Assembly: GCA_958510875.1 (NCBI GenBank)
Contig: OY294070.1
Location: forward strand, 44,353,299 to 44,417,298
Direction: 5' to 3'
Origin: Endomychus coccineus
Lineage: Eukaryota > Arthropoda > Insecta > Coleoptera > Endomychidae
Length of the DNA: 64,000 bases
Shown: positions 22,991 to 33,640 of the stretch, piece after piece
Numbering within the stretch: the stretch's first letter is position 1
Layout of the letters: each line of letters opens with the position of its first letter
The notes under the pieces: model-generated
The model's input: the letters and a program-made list of their open reading frames with translations, nothing else
The model's database searches: none
Told to the model about the DNA's origin: nothing
Position numbers and translations under genes: made by a program

Positions 22991-23237
22991 TGACTCATTT
23001 TAAATAATCCCCTGGAATATCTCGAGAGATATGTATCAGATGGAAAAATGTTCTTGATAAAATTTCATGGTTGCGAGGGGGCCATCCTATTCTGTCAACA
23101 ATTTTCCATTCAAAATATCCAATGGCATTACTGAACGCCTTTGTTCAACTCAATTTTGTAAATTCATGTGATATTTCTCCCCATTTCATTGGTGGATAGA
23201 TTGACAATAGTTATACAATGTAATAATGTAATAATTG

Positions 23238-23759
23238 TTGACGGCGACAAGCACCGCTGATACCCAAAATTAGAACAACCTAGAAATAAAAAATATTGAA
23301 ATTACTACTAATCTTACAAAATTATGATTATATCTGTACCTTATAAAGTAAATTTGTTTCTTTATCAGCATCTTGAATAAATTTATTTATATCATGCCTC
23401 GATAAAACTTTAGATTTCTTTCCTCGGTATCCGACGCACTTGTTCTTAATGAGCGGGACCAATTTTGAAAACTTCCTTTTATCAATATTTTCCTTAACAC
23501 TCAATGTACTTTTCAACATTGAGTAAGCACTCCATAACGTAGGAGGTTTTATAATTTTTGATTTTTCCTCAAAATAGTATATAAGAACATTTTCAGAAAC
23601 CTTTTCTACATGTTTCTTGTCGCACCATTCACGAAATTGGTCATATGTTTTCTCATATACTAACTTGGATTTGGCCGGTAACATATTAGATACTATTGCA
23701 TTTGCTTTCTCAGATATATCTGATGGGGTATCACTACCACTATCATAATCAACGTCCAT
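23238..23759 (-). pseudogene. Crypton-like tyrosine recombinase, N-terminal part (copy B)
   Basis: The first exon, 23759-23340, starts MDVDYDSGSDTPSDISEKAN and contains a SAM-like core-binding domain: KLVYEKTYDQFREWCDKKHV, SENVLIYYFEEKSK, PTLWSAYSMLKSTL and GYRGKKSKVLSRHDINKFIQ. A 60 bp GT...AG intron (23339-23280) joins LLYK to VVLILGISGACRR. The copy is cut right after the first catalytic arginines (23238), so it lacks the rest of the catalytic domain. It overlaps copy A by about 200 bp at high identity; together the two copies describe a near-complete protein. Confidence 0.85.
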
Positions 23760-23789
23760 CTTCTTGAAAATAACTTGAAATTGAAGCAA

Positions 23790-24254
23790 CTACGAGCAAA
23801 CACAGTCAAACAGTCAAACACGCGGCGTGCCAACAAACCGTTTCTATAGTATCGACACAGAAAGACCACTGGATGCTGTGAAATTGTATTGGAAGTATTG
23901 ATAACATTAAGGATAACATGTATGAAAAGAGAAGTATTATTTAGTTATTTTGGACTTATTTTTTTCATGCAGGAAAAATACGATTTTACTGAAAACATTG
24001 AATAATATTTTCAAAATAACAGTCGTTTAAAAGCGATAACAAATCGGGACAAAAAACCACGTCAAGATGTATTGGAAGTATTTATTTTTAATATATTTCA
24101 GACGATGTAAATTCACATTCAGAGCTGTACAAAAAATGTTGTTTGTATTTCGTGTATAAAATTCATGTTTTCATGGCACATTCGAGAGAATTTTTAACAC
24201 TCCCATGTGCCATTAAAAAAACATTTTACGCACTTAATACAAAAATAACTATTT
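23790..24254. other. Flank without recognisable gene
   Basis: Probably contains upstream sequence of the Crypton-like copy B (a run with AACAGTCAAACACGCGGCG). The 60-codon frame at 24143-24325 enters the foldback arm and has no domain. Confidence 0.4.
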
Positions 24255-25352
24255 TTGCCCTTTTTCAAGGTCAGTTTTGGAGTTTTATTTTTTTTCGACC
24301 CCTTAGACTTCCGACTGAGATTTGAAATTGGTACCCTTTCATTCTTGGTATTTGAGGAACCTTCAGTCCAAATTTCGTGACATTCCGTTCAGTCCCCTTC
24401 TGGAATATATATATATGTATAAATACGTTTTTTGGAGCAAAAATTCAAATTGAGCTATCTTAGCCAAATTTCATTCAAATTGGATGAAATTTGGTGAAAA
24501 AGTAGGTCGCGGCGGTCACAATAAGTGGTTAAAATATGGGCTGAAAATATTGGATAGTTTTGCTTAAAATCCAAAAGTGACCAATTTAGCCCAAATTTTA
24601 AAATGGCTCACTCTTTTGTCGCACAGGCCGCGTACTCTACTTGGGCTCCAATTGAAGGTTATATTATGAAGTTTAATGTGATATACGTCCATATCGATTT
24701 ATCCATTTTTTGCCCATTTACGGTATATATATCGTAAACCAGTTATGTGATCCACATCAACGTTACATTTTTTGTACTATGAAATAAATTATTTTAATGT
24801 AACTACATGTATATATATTATAGTGAATATACAAACATCATATACAAAATTCAATTTTTATTATTAACCCTTCGATAACAACGATCATTCAATGTTTAGG
24901 ACCGCGCCTCTTAATAATACAATAGAAAAACTTTTATTGAACACGGTGTCAGTTAAGAAAAAAATTAAAGCATATTTTAATATATATATATTTTTTTACT
25001 TATAATGTTCAATTTCTTGTATAGTATAAATTTATTGAAGTGTTTTATTTACGAAAATTATTTGCAAAATATTTCAAAAAAATATATATAAAAGAGAATA
25101 AAAGAAGGTATAATGAACACGTTAGCGCATCAGGTGAAATTGAATGAATACAAATGCGTTATTTAAATTTTGAAAAACATTTCTATATTTTTCACTTTTT
25201 GAATATATAATATGTAATCATTCATTTTTATTGAGTCATTTTTTTGAAGATATTTTTCAAAAATAAAATTTTGCGCATGATGTATGTATATTTACTATAA
25301 TATATACATATAGTAACATTAAAATAATTCATAGTACAAAAAATGTAACGTT

Positions 25353-27308
25353 AGTAATATATGTATCATTCTTTATACTTCTTAGGTAGCTTGGACCGTT
25401 CCATTACTATAATATGCTTACTATGTAGTTTATAATTAATTAACTAGAATCAACGATCCAGCAGCCGGCAGTATTCAGATAATAGTGCAGTCAAATGCAT
25501 TCTCTTCGGAAATTTATCAGAAACAAAGTCTACCTCATGTAAAGTTGCGCAAAAATTTTGAAACAATAAATTAACAATTTAATTAGGGTATTTGAGATTA
25601 CATAAAAATTCATGAAAAATGATCAGGTAAAGACTACTTTTGGTCAGTGAACATACGAAAATAGTTGAACAAGTAGTTGAATTGACTTCATTTGTTATAA
25701 ACAATTTATTTATTAACAAATAGACGAATTTGACCAAAACTACAAGTTTAGGATCGTTTTCGAATAATTTTGACCTTCTGAGTTCGATTAAGTCGTCAAT
25801 ATCGTCGAATTAATACCCGCTAGTTTGTTAATTTGTTATAAACAAATTATGTTTATTAATAAATATACGAGTTTCACCAAAATCTTGAGTTTATAGTCCT
25901 TTTCAGCTAATTTTGTCCTTCTGGGTACGATTTTATTGTTATTATGATCTTTAAATATATACATTTTTGAATTGTTATAAATAAAGTATTTATTAATAAT
26001 TATACGAATTTGACCAAAATGTCGAGTTTATAGTCGTTTTCAGCTAATTTTGACCTCTTGAGTACGATTTTATTATTATGATAGTCCTTAAGCATTGTTA
26101 TAAACAAATTATTCATTGATAAAAATACGAATTACGCCAAAATTTCAAGTGTAAAGTGTTTTTTCAAATGAAAGTATTGATAGTCAAATAAATTATATCA
26201 AAAAAAAAGGGATCAAATCTTAATAAAATAACAAATTAATTAATAAGAAAATGCCATGTTCAAGAAAAAAAAAATAGTTAATTCAAACGCATCATTCAAT
26301 AATACTTCAAAATTCTCGCTATAATGCTACGAAAAGGATATTTCTTTTCAAATTCAAACATCAGGGAATTTTAAATGAGTTTCAAAATAGAGATTTTGTT
26401 TTTTGATATACTTTATTTGACTATTAACACATTAATTCTAAAAACACTGTACACTTGGAACGTTTGGCACAATTCGTATATTTATTAATAAATAGTTTAT
26501 TTATAGCAATTCAAAAATGTATCATCCATTTGAGGTCTATAATAACAACAAAATTAGCTGGAAATGACTATAAGCTTGACATTTTGGTCAAATTCGTATA
26601 ATTATTAATAAATAATTCATTTATAACAATTCAAAAATTAATGTATGCATTTAAAGACCATAATAACAATAAAATCGTACTCAGAAGGCCAAAATTAGCT
26701 AAAAATAAATATAAACTCGGCATTCTGGTCAAATTCGTATATTTATTGATAAACATAATTTGTTTATAACAAATTAACAAATTAGAGGGTATAGATTTGA
26801 CAATATTGACGATAAAATCGAATTCAGAAGGCCAACATTACTCGAAAACGATCCTAAACTCGTAGTTTTGGTCGATTTCGTCTTTTTGTTAATAAATAAA
26901 TTGTTTATAACAAATGAAATTAGTTCAACTACTTGTTCAACTATTTTCATATGTTCACTGACCAAAAATAGTCTTTACCCGATCATTTTTTATGGATTTT
27001 TATGTAATCTCATAAATGCGCTAATTAAATTGTTAATTTATTGTTTATAAGCAATTCAAAACTTCTGCGCAGCTTCAGATGAGCTTTGTTCCTGATAAAA
27101 TTCCGAAGAGGATGCACATTGTCCCATCAAAATCGGTCCATTTACTAGGATTTCGAAATTTGGCATATTTTTATACCCATTTGACTGCACTATGAGATTT
27201 AACATGCTTACATTAAATAACTCAACGTAATTGTAAAAGTTCTATATAAATAAATATTGCTTTCTTTTGAAAACTTCAATTAAAATTAAAACCCACACAT
27301 ATATAACT
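25353..27308 (+). repeat. Ty3/gypsy 5' LTR carrying a foldback insertion
   Basis: The LTR proper is 25353-25482 plus 27193-27308 (about 243 bp), matching 32887-32935 plus 37763-37945. The intact join in the 3' LTR (CAGATAAGATTTAAC near 37833) shows the empty site for the foldback insertion at 25483-27192. Confidence 0.85.
25483..27192. mobile_element. 1.7-kb foldback element, TAGTGCAGTCAAATG ends
   Basis: The arms are inverted copies: TAGTGCAGTCAAATGCATTC at the left against GCATTTGACTGCACTA-type sequence at the right. Flanks are TAA (25480-25482) and TGA (27193-27195); the empty site in the 3' LTR has one TAA, so a 3 bp TWA-like duplication is likely. Within each arm a unit of about 150 bp recurs (TTGTTATAAACAAATTAT... 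TTTGACCAAAA... TCGTTTTCAGCTAATTTTGA...). The right arm has about 60 bp extra near 27125-27180. No transposase is encoded; frames at 26774-27050 are arm sequence. A truncated relative lies at 53471-53893. PIF/Harbinger ancestry is inferred from the duplication only. Confidence 0.85.
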
Positions 27309-27324
27309 GGAGCAGTCGTAAAGG
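27308..27324 (+). promoter_or_regulatory. Ty3/gypsy primer-binding site
   Basis: TGGAGCAGTCGTAAAGG directly follows the 5' LTR. It resembles the TGGCGCAGTCGGTAGG-type primer sites of gypsy-like elements, with a few changes. Confidence 0.7.
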
Positions 27325-27388
27325 ATTATTTTTCGTGAAAAACAACACAGCTTCCCGAAAAATTGGTGTAACAAAACCAAGAAATTGA

Positions 27389-28018
27389 ATTGAAGAAACT
27401 CTAGATGCAGCTGAAAGTCCAATAATACATGAAGAAAAGGCCCTTAATCAAAATATTTCTTACTCACTTAACTCGAATCATAACGCGCTCACACAACCAC
27501 AGAAACATCCCAATTTACAATACAAGAATTTATCGCAACCAATGAGGAATATACAGCCAAATCAAAATCAACATAAGTTTCAACAGTTCAGAAACGAAAG
27601 TTCAATTTTCCCATCGCAACCAATACCTATAAAACCCAACTCCAATCCAAATTTCCGCCCATACTTTCCAACCGCTTCAAAGACTTTAGATATAAATCTA
27701 CAACAAAATGTTAATGCCTTTCGTCCTAATCATCAAAATTCTAAGCATTTACCTAAACTAACGCCAATGTCTATATCTACGCAAGCTCAACCATCAAACT
27801 TGAGACCAAATAATTTCTTTCGTTCAAATCCTAATCAAACCCCTCGTTTCATATCTCAAGAACCAACAAATATGAACGAAGCTGATTGTACTTCACAATT
27901 TTACGAACATTCATACTCTGATTATTATTGCCCCGAAAAGCATTACTCAGAAAATCCCGAGTTCTATTTTGAATATTCAGATCTTCAAGAAAATGACGAC
28001 CAAAATACCGCTGAATAA
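27389..28018 (+). pseudogene. Ty3/gypsy gag, C-terminal part
   Basis: An open frame from 27389 to the TAA at 28016. It starts inside the gag (IEETLDAAESPIIHEEKALN) and not at the ATG at 27542. It is rich in N, P, Q and S, with NFRPYFPTASKTLDINLQQN and LPKLTPMSISTQAQ, and ends in an acidic stretch (NPEFYFEYSDLQENDDQNTA). This matches the disordered C-terminal gag of errantivirus-like elements. Only about 80 bp separates it from the primer site, so the N-terminal gag is deleted. Confidence 0.75.
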
Positions 28019-28138
28019 AATTGTGACAAATCTGAGGCAAATGAAAATTTTACAATATCAGCCTCCCCTGCAGAAATGACTTGATTTTTCCTATTAAATC
28101 CAATGAAGCTGAAAGCTTTGTGTAAAATAACTTACATT

Positions 28139-28592
28139 TGACTTATATAGATGTTAAATGTAACTTATATAGATGTTATAAGTCGTTCCCTAAGACTGTT
28201 AATCCATACCGGTTCAGGGCGTTCCTTTTTAGACCCTCATTTAAGTCATATTAAATATTTTTCTGAATATATTCGACGTGAACCATTCACGATGAGTGCT
28301 CTTCATCATGTATCATCCACTAATAAAGAATTACTCAAGAATTCACCCATTTTCAAAGATTTCGATAGCTCAAATCAAACTCGATATTCACCTCTACAAA
28401 TTCCACACATTTTTTGACGGATTGTTAGGACTCAGATTGATGGAACAATTAAACGCCAATATCGATATCAAAAAAAAAATTCTCTTCATCGGTAACGATA
28501 AATTTCCTTCAAATGAATATACAGATGAAGACTGTATATCGCAAGAGAAAATTACTATCCCTCCTAATTCCAAACAAATTACTTATATATAA
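28139..28592 (+). pseudogene. Ty3/gypsy pol: aspartic protease, catalytic Asp changed
   Basis: The frame 28151-28417 reads SRSLRLLIHTGSGRSFLDPH: the catalytic D-T/S-G of retroviral-type protease is H-T-G here, an inactivating change (GAT to CAT is one base). A frameshift near 28400 leads to FDGLLGLRLMEQLNANIDIK in frame 28296-28592, the conserved G-L-L-G-L region at the protease end. Confidence 0.85.
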
Positions 28593-29395
28593 AAATTCTC
28601 GGGGAATAGCTCACATTAACACTCTTGATTTTCCAGTCACCTTGAATGGACAAATATATATCCATGCAATGAAATTCAATGATTGTATTATATCATCAAT
28701 CTCTACAGCTACAAATTTCCATTCTCCTGTGGAAATAACGAATCCAACAAAGCAACAAAAAACATTAACCCTTTTTACTCCCTTGAATCAATTTGAACTT
28801 TGTGCTGTCGAGTACACCGATGTCTCAAATACAAATAATTTAAACAATCAAATTTCTGAATTAATTAGGACAGATCACATGAATAAAGAAGAAAGTCACC
28901 AGATTTTAAAACTATGTAGCGAATTTCCCGATATATTTCACTATAAAGATTCAAAATTCAACGTTCACTAATAAAATCAAACACAAAATCAAAACTACTT
29001 ACGAATTACCTATTTATTCGCGAACATATAGGTATCCATTTTGTCAAAGCGAAGAAGTTCAGAATCAAATAACCAAGATGTTAGCTGATGGAATTATACA
29101 ACTTTCTAATAGCCCATGGAACTCTCCAATATGGATAGTCCCCAAAAAAGCTGATGCATACTGTGAAAAAAAATAGAGAATCGTAATCGATTACAGAAGA
29201 CTTAATGACAAGACTATTACCGACCGCTACCCAATACCAAACATAACCGATATCCTCGACAAACTAGGCCGATGTAATTACTTTACTACTTTAGATCTTG
29301 CTTCGGACTTCCATCAAATTGAGATGGATCCCGACGATATTGAAAAAACTAGTTTTTCAAGCAAAATTTGAAAATATGAGCTTAAGCGAATGCCT
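28513..29395 (+). pseudogene. Ty3/gypsy pol: reverse transcriptase, N-terminal half
   Basis: The pre-RT linker is open at 28513-28971 (LIRTDHMNKEESHQILKLCS, EFPDIFHYKD). After a frame change come MLADGIIQLSNSPWNSPIWI, VPKK, then a [23 protein letters not shown] and [20 protein letters not shown]. These are RT motifs 1-2 and motif A (the D in TLDLAS). It ends at LKRMPFGLK, then joins RNase H sequence directly. Motif C (YxDD) and the thumb are deleted, so no active RT remains. Confidence 0.9.
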
Positions 29396-29945
29396 TTTGG
29401 GCTCAAAAGAATTTATTAGTTGCTTTAATCTCTGTAAAACTCTTCTCACAAATGAACCCATCCCAAAATATCCCGATTTTGAACAACTTTTTCTATTGAC
29501 GACTGATGCGTCCAACGTAGCAATTGGTTCAATCCTTTCTCAAGGCCCAATTGGTCGTGACTCACCAATACCTTATTTTTCAAGAACACTTTCAGAAACG
29601 AAAAAGAACTACAGTAGCATCGAGAAAGAATTATTAGCAATAGTAGTATCAGTAAAATATTTCAGGCCATATCTTTTCGGAAATAATTTTACTATTGTTA
29701 CTGATCATAAACCTCTTACTTGGCTCTTCAATCTTAGAGAACCAAATTCCAGATTAGTCCATTGGCGCCTCAAACTTGAGGAATATACTCATGATATAGT
29801 ATATGAAAACGGTAAACAGAACATGAACGCTGATGCGCTCTCCCGAATCAAAATTCCAAATCAGCCTGTGGAACTTTTCATTAGCTATGCATTCAATCTC
29901 GACAACTATGATCCTACTGGGGAAATATCCTATCTGATATTCTAA
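29396..29945 (+). pseudogene. Ty3/gypsy pol: RNase H
   Basis: Within frame 29298-29945 the region from about 29430 reads LTNEPIPKYPDF, then FLLTTDASNVAIGSILSQG, PYFSRTLSETKKNYSSIEKE, LLAIVVSVKYFRPYLFG, FTIVTDHKPLTWLFNLREPN and NADALSRI. TDAS, the E in SSIEKELLAIV, TDHKPL and NADALSR are the Ty3 RNase H motifs and look intact. The N-terminal 30 codons of the open frame are out-of-frame RT remains. Confidence 0.95.
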
Positions 29946-30576
29946 TAAAACTACCGAATCTTACACCACTAAAACCTACCATACTTGTTAATAACAAAAC
30001 TGATAATTCTTCAATCATCAACAGCATAAATTCCACTATCGACCTGACTGATCAAGACGAAGATAATCAATCTATAATAGTGAATATAAATGACCTTCAA
30101 AGTCCCCAGGACTTGATACATGAAAATGAATCTCAACATACTGCCATCGAAAATTCGGTCTTATCAATACCTATCACAGAACAACCTATGAATAAATTCA
30201 AATTAAAAATTGATTTAGAAATTGTGGAATATTCCCCATCAAAATCCAAAGTTATTAATATATTCAAAAATAAACGTTTGCTAGTACAACTCCCAGCAAA
30301 CGATATCGAATCAGAAACGATTAAATTATTAAAGAACACATAGTAGGAAATAATACTGTTGGCTTATACTTCAATCCCTCATGTCAAAATTTTAAAAATC
30401 ATCTAATAAACATTCTACAAGCAACATTCAAAAATAATTCTGTTAAAATTGTTAATTGCATAAATAAACTACGACACGCCACTGATCCAGACGAACAAAC
30501 AAATATTATCCAAAACAACAACAGTTCGCCATAGGTCCAACTCCTATAAACACATCAAACTGATAAACAAAAATTC
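29946..30576 (+). pseudogene. Ty3/gypsy pol: linker before integrase
   Basis: Frame 30080-30343 contains SIPITEQPMNKFKLKIDLEI and INIFKNKRLLVQLPANDIES, the linker found between RNase H and integrase in this gypsy branch. The H-H-C-C zinc region that should follow is not legible, probably deleted at about 30480-30560. Confidence 0.65.
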
Positions 30577-31606
30577 TTGACTATGTTTTGTACTTTCAGT
30601 AAATATGCTCAGGCAAATCCTTTACCTTCACTCAATTCTGTATCAATCACAAATAGCCTCTTACAATTCATGTCTCATCACGGTACCTCTATAACCATAA
30701 CCCTAGATAACGGAACAGAATTAAAAAACAATTTATTCAATGAATTCCTCAGAATTCATGAGATAAAACTTCACTACATTACATCTGGTCACCCAAACAA
30801 TAACAATAACAAGTCAATGAATTCTCAAACTCAAATTTACTAGTGGAACGTCTACATCAAACGTTATCAGAAAATATTCTTATTTTGAAAGAAACTAACT
30901 CAGTAAGTCAATATCAACCAATTGAACTCATTACTAGAGCTATTCTAGATATAATAAAGATTCTTGAACCAGTATGAATTATATACAAAAATTCTCGGGA
31001 AATAGGTCACATTGTGGTACAATTTCGATTATTCGTGGTTCTGTTCGTTTGGGCGACGTGGGCCTTTTTAATTGAAATTGGTGCGATATGGAAGCTTTGT
31101 GCTCTAATTAGTTTTTAAAAACTCCGTTTTGGACATAATATGCCTTCTGATGATGGTCGTGAGACCGAAACGTACGTAAAAACGAAAATATAAAACAAAG
31201 TGTTAATGTGACCCATTTCCCGAGAATGTTTATATATAATGCTATTCTAGGTTATAAGCAAACGATCCACTCAATCACAAAATTAAAACCTATCGAAATT
31301 ATAAATAGCCACATTGACAATAACAATCCATTTGATATAGACCTAGAACACAAATATTTGAATGATTATTTAACGAAACACATGGAGATGAAAAAATATT
31401 CTATAAAAATATAGATCAAAATTTATGTGAACTAAAAATTAAACAAATTTCTAAAATCAACGAAAATAGAGAATTACCTTTAGAATACCATGCAAATTCA
31501 TCCATTTATATAAAGACAAAAGCTAGAAATAAACAAAAACCGACTGATCGAAAAGAAACTAACTTGAACGATCAAGGTAATAAAGTAAAAACTACCACAC
31601 AATAAA
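30577..31606 (+). pseudogene. Ty3/gypsy pol: integrase core, interrupted
   Basis: Frame 30577-30843 has FCTFSKYAQANPLPSLNSVS and TLDNGTELKNNLFNEFL, with the second catalytic aspartate in DNGTE. A shift leads to VERLHQTLSENILILKE, which holds the catalytic E. ITRAIL then stops at the TIR element 30949-31240, and ILGYKQTIHSITKLKPIEII follows on the far side. The remaining pol C-terminus is in several frames up to about 31606. Confidence 0.9.
30949..31240 (+). mobile_element. Short TIR element with hammerhead-like core, copy 2
   Basis: A 292 bp insertion in the integrase frame, flanked by the perfect 10 bp repeat GCTATTCTAG (30939-30948 and 31241-31250). TIRs: TTCTCGGGAAATAGGTCACA near the left and TGTGACCCATTTCCCGAGAA near the right. 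At 31147-31178 the plus strand reads CTGATGA, T, GGTC, GTGA, GACC, GAAA, CGTACGTA. This is the conserved core and stem II of a hammerhead ribozyme; ACGTACGT could form a very short stem III or an intermolecular helix. No ORF. Same family as 25-330 and 53221-53470. Confidence 0.85.
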
Positions 31607-32429
31607 TAATTCATAAAAATCAAACTAAACGTCCTGCAATAACGATTCATCGCTTGTTTCAGAATTTACCTCCAGTAGTGTGATAGAATTAGCAATAAAT
31701 GTCGGTAATTTTTGCATAATTCTGAGTTTGGAGAAAAAAATTGCCTTTAGTAGATAATTATGATACAAATTGAAAGAACTAACATCGAACACTTTTTGAT
31801 CGTCGCAAATGGTCCAAAAAAAATGGTAAAAATGGTCAAACCCGGTTTTTCACGTCGGACATCGACGGATTGAGTCAAAAAGGAAAAAGTTTTCAACAAG
31901 CTTATGCGCCGTGGAAAGATGGAAAAAATGAGCTGCGGATGAACACGGTTGGTTCAGCGATGACCCCGCAAATTGCAAAAAAACATCGATTTTGCTCGAA
32001 ATTTCAAAAATTCATAACTCTTGTTCTTTCAAAGATTAAAAGCTAAGGCTATAGCTTCTGTGCCCACCAAGTACCACACAAGGTTTCAGCAAGATCGGAT
32101 GTACACTTTTTGCAAACCGCAGCTTAATGCAAAAAATAAGGACTTTTATAAAATAGCCCTAAAAAAATTGTAGTGCGGTAACTTCTTCAATAGTTAATGA
32201 ACAACTTACCAAATTTTCCACCTCTTATCCTCCGTAAAAGTTGCTAAAACAATTATTTTATTTAATTTTTTCAAACAAAACCCTTGCTCGAAAATCGATG
32301 TTTTTTTTTAGTCCGTACTACCATTCAATAATATTAAGATTGCGTGTATTTTCAAACTTTTAGTTATGTCGGAAGTACTCTAAATAATAAATAGTAATAA
32401 TGAATAGATCGAATAATAATTCACTTATT
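31607..32429 (+). other. Noncoding stretch between pol and env, with inverted repeat
   Basis: AAAAAACATCGATTTTGCTC at about 31978 has an inverted counterpart GCAAGGG/GAGC...AAATCGATGTTTTTTT at about 32284-32312, so a small foldback or MITE (outer limits unclear, roughly 31800-32335) probably lies here. The N-terminal env part expected at this place is not legible. Confidence 0.5.
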
Positions 32430-32836
32430 ACCGCTTATATCCAACGCAAAATAATAATATCCTCATTCCTCCTCATGACTATCTGACAATTCGAACGGGT
32501 TCTTATAAGTATTATGACCAAACTTGCATATCACTTCAAGAAACCTTCTTTTGTAAACAAACAACTATTACGTGGAATTTAGAAGATTGCATCTACCAGC
32601 TACTACAAATTGAACCAAACGTACAACATTGGTCGTATTCACCGACAATTACCAAAGAAAGTATCATCGTACCAATCAACAGTCAACATTATATACTGAT
32701 TCTGCCCTATAGCCTGAAAATGATCACATCTTGTGAAGTGGATAATCAGTTTTTTCTCCAGGGCATATTCTTTGTCAATATACCCCGTGGATGCAAAATG
32801 AACATGAAAGAAAATGTTAACTATTTGTATGTATAG
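32430..32836 (+). pseudogene. Ty3/gypsy env remnant
   Basis: A frame without start codon stays open for about 130 codons to the TAG at 32834. It reads ILIPPHDYLTIRTGSYKYYD, later WNLEDCIYQLLQ and ITSCEVDNQFFLQGIFFVNI, with regularly placed cysteines. The pattern matches the middle part of errantivirus-type envelope proteins (baculovirus-F-like). No fusion peptide or membrane anchor is present in this piece; the C-terminus ends at the polypurine tract. Defective. Confidence 0.65.
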
Positions 32837-32875
32837 TTTTCTTTTATTGTCACATGCTTCTCATCTTCCAATCTT

Positions 32876-32935
32876 ACGGATGGAGGAGTAATATATGTAT
32901 CACTCTTTATACTTCTTAGGTAGCTTGGACCGTTT
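32876..32935 (+). repeat. Polypurine tract and first part of the Ty3 3' LTR
   Basis: The purine run ACGGATGGAGGAG ends at the LTR start AGTAATATATG (32887). The LTR matches the 5' LTR through GCTTGGACCGTT and is then interrupted by the LINE. Confidence 0.85.
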
Positions 32936-33275
32936 CAAATTACAGTACATAGTATTACACAAGTCAATGCAAAACAATTTATTAAGGATGGTATTTAAAA
33001 TTCATAGTATTTGACATTAATAAATCAGATGTATCTCAGTTAGAGAATCACTTGTTAAATTGAATAATTTTTATAATAAATAATAATAAAATTTACATTA
33101 AGATTTTCATAAATGATAATAAATTACAATAAATAAAACTAATTATATGATAGAATTTTCGATAGATCGTAATAAAACACCATAGTATATTACATAGAAC
33201 TACTTTCAATGTCTTCAAAATTAAAACCTAGATACTCATCTATACTATAGAATGCTTCATTTTGTAAAAAAGTTT

Positions 33276-33634
33276 TCATTTTGTGTTAATGTTTAAATTT
33301 TTAATACATTCTGGTAGAACATTGTATAATTTTATGCCATAGTGGCCTTGTCCATCTCTAGCTTTATTGATTCTGTTGAAGTTGACAACAAGATTGTCTT
33401 TTCCCCTGGTGTTATATTCATGATAGTTGGAGTGTTTAACATGAGCAACCAGATTTTTTTTAACATGTGTTATACAATTTAATATAAAAACACTTGGAAA
33501 AGTGAGCATCTTCAAGGATTTAAATTTTTGTTTACAACACGCTCTATATTTTAGGTTTGCCAACACTCTTATGCACCTTCTCTGAATTGCAAAAATCCTT
33601 GAGGCCTGCGCTGACTGACCCCAACATAGTATTG
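33276..33634 (-). pseudogene. LINE ORF2 C-terminal region
   Basis: Minus-strand frame: AILCWGQSAQASRIFAIQRR, CIRVLANLKYRACCK, then YHEYNTRGKDNLVVNF and GIKLYNVLPECIKNLN. This is the conserved tail of CR1/Jockey-like ORF2 ('Q++ +R' block, 'YNTR', 'G+KLYN LP'). It continues the RT frame of 36216-37002: the LINE reads HSHMAY up to the transposon and resumes AILCWG after it. The first 15 residues of the 134-codon frame belong to the transposon end. Confidence 0.85.
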
Positions 33635-33640
33635 CATATG

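Noticed and set aside
32936..32960. A poly(T)/poly(A) tail for the LINE
   Set aside because: No homopolymer is present; the 3' end is TGTAA-rich, so I did not call a poly(A)-type LINE.
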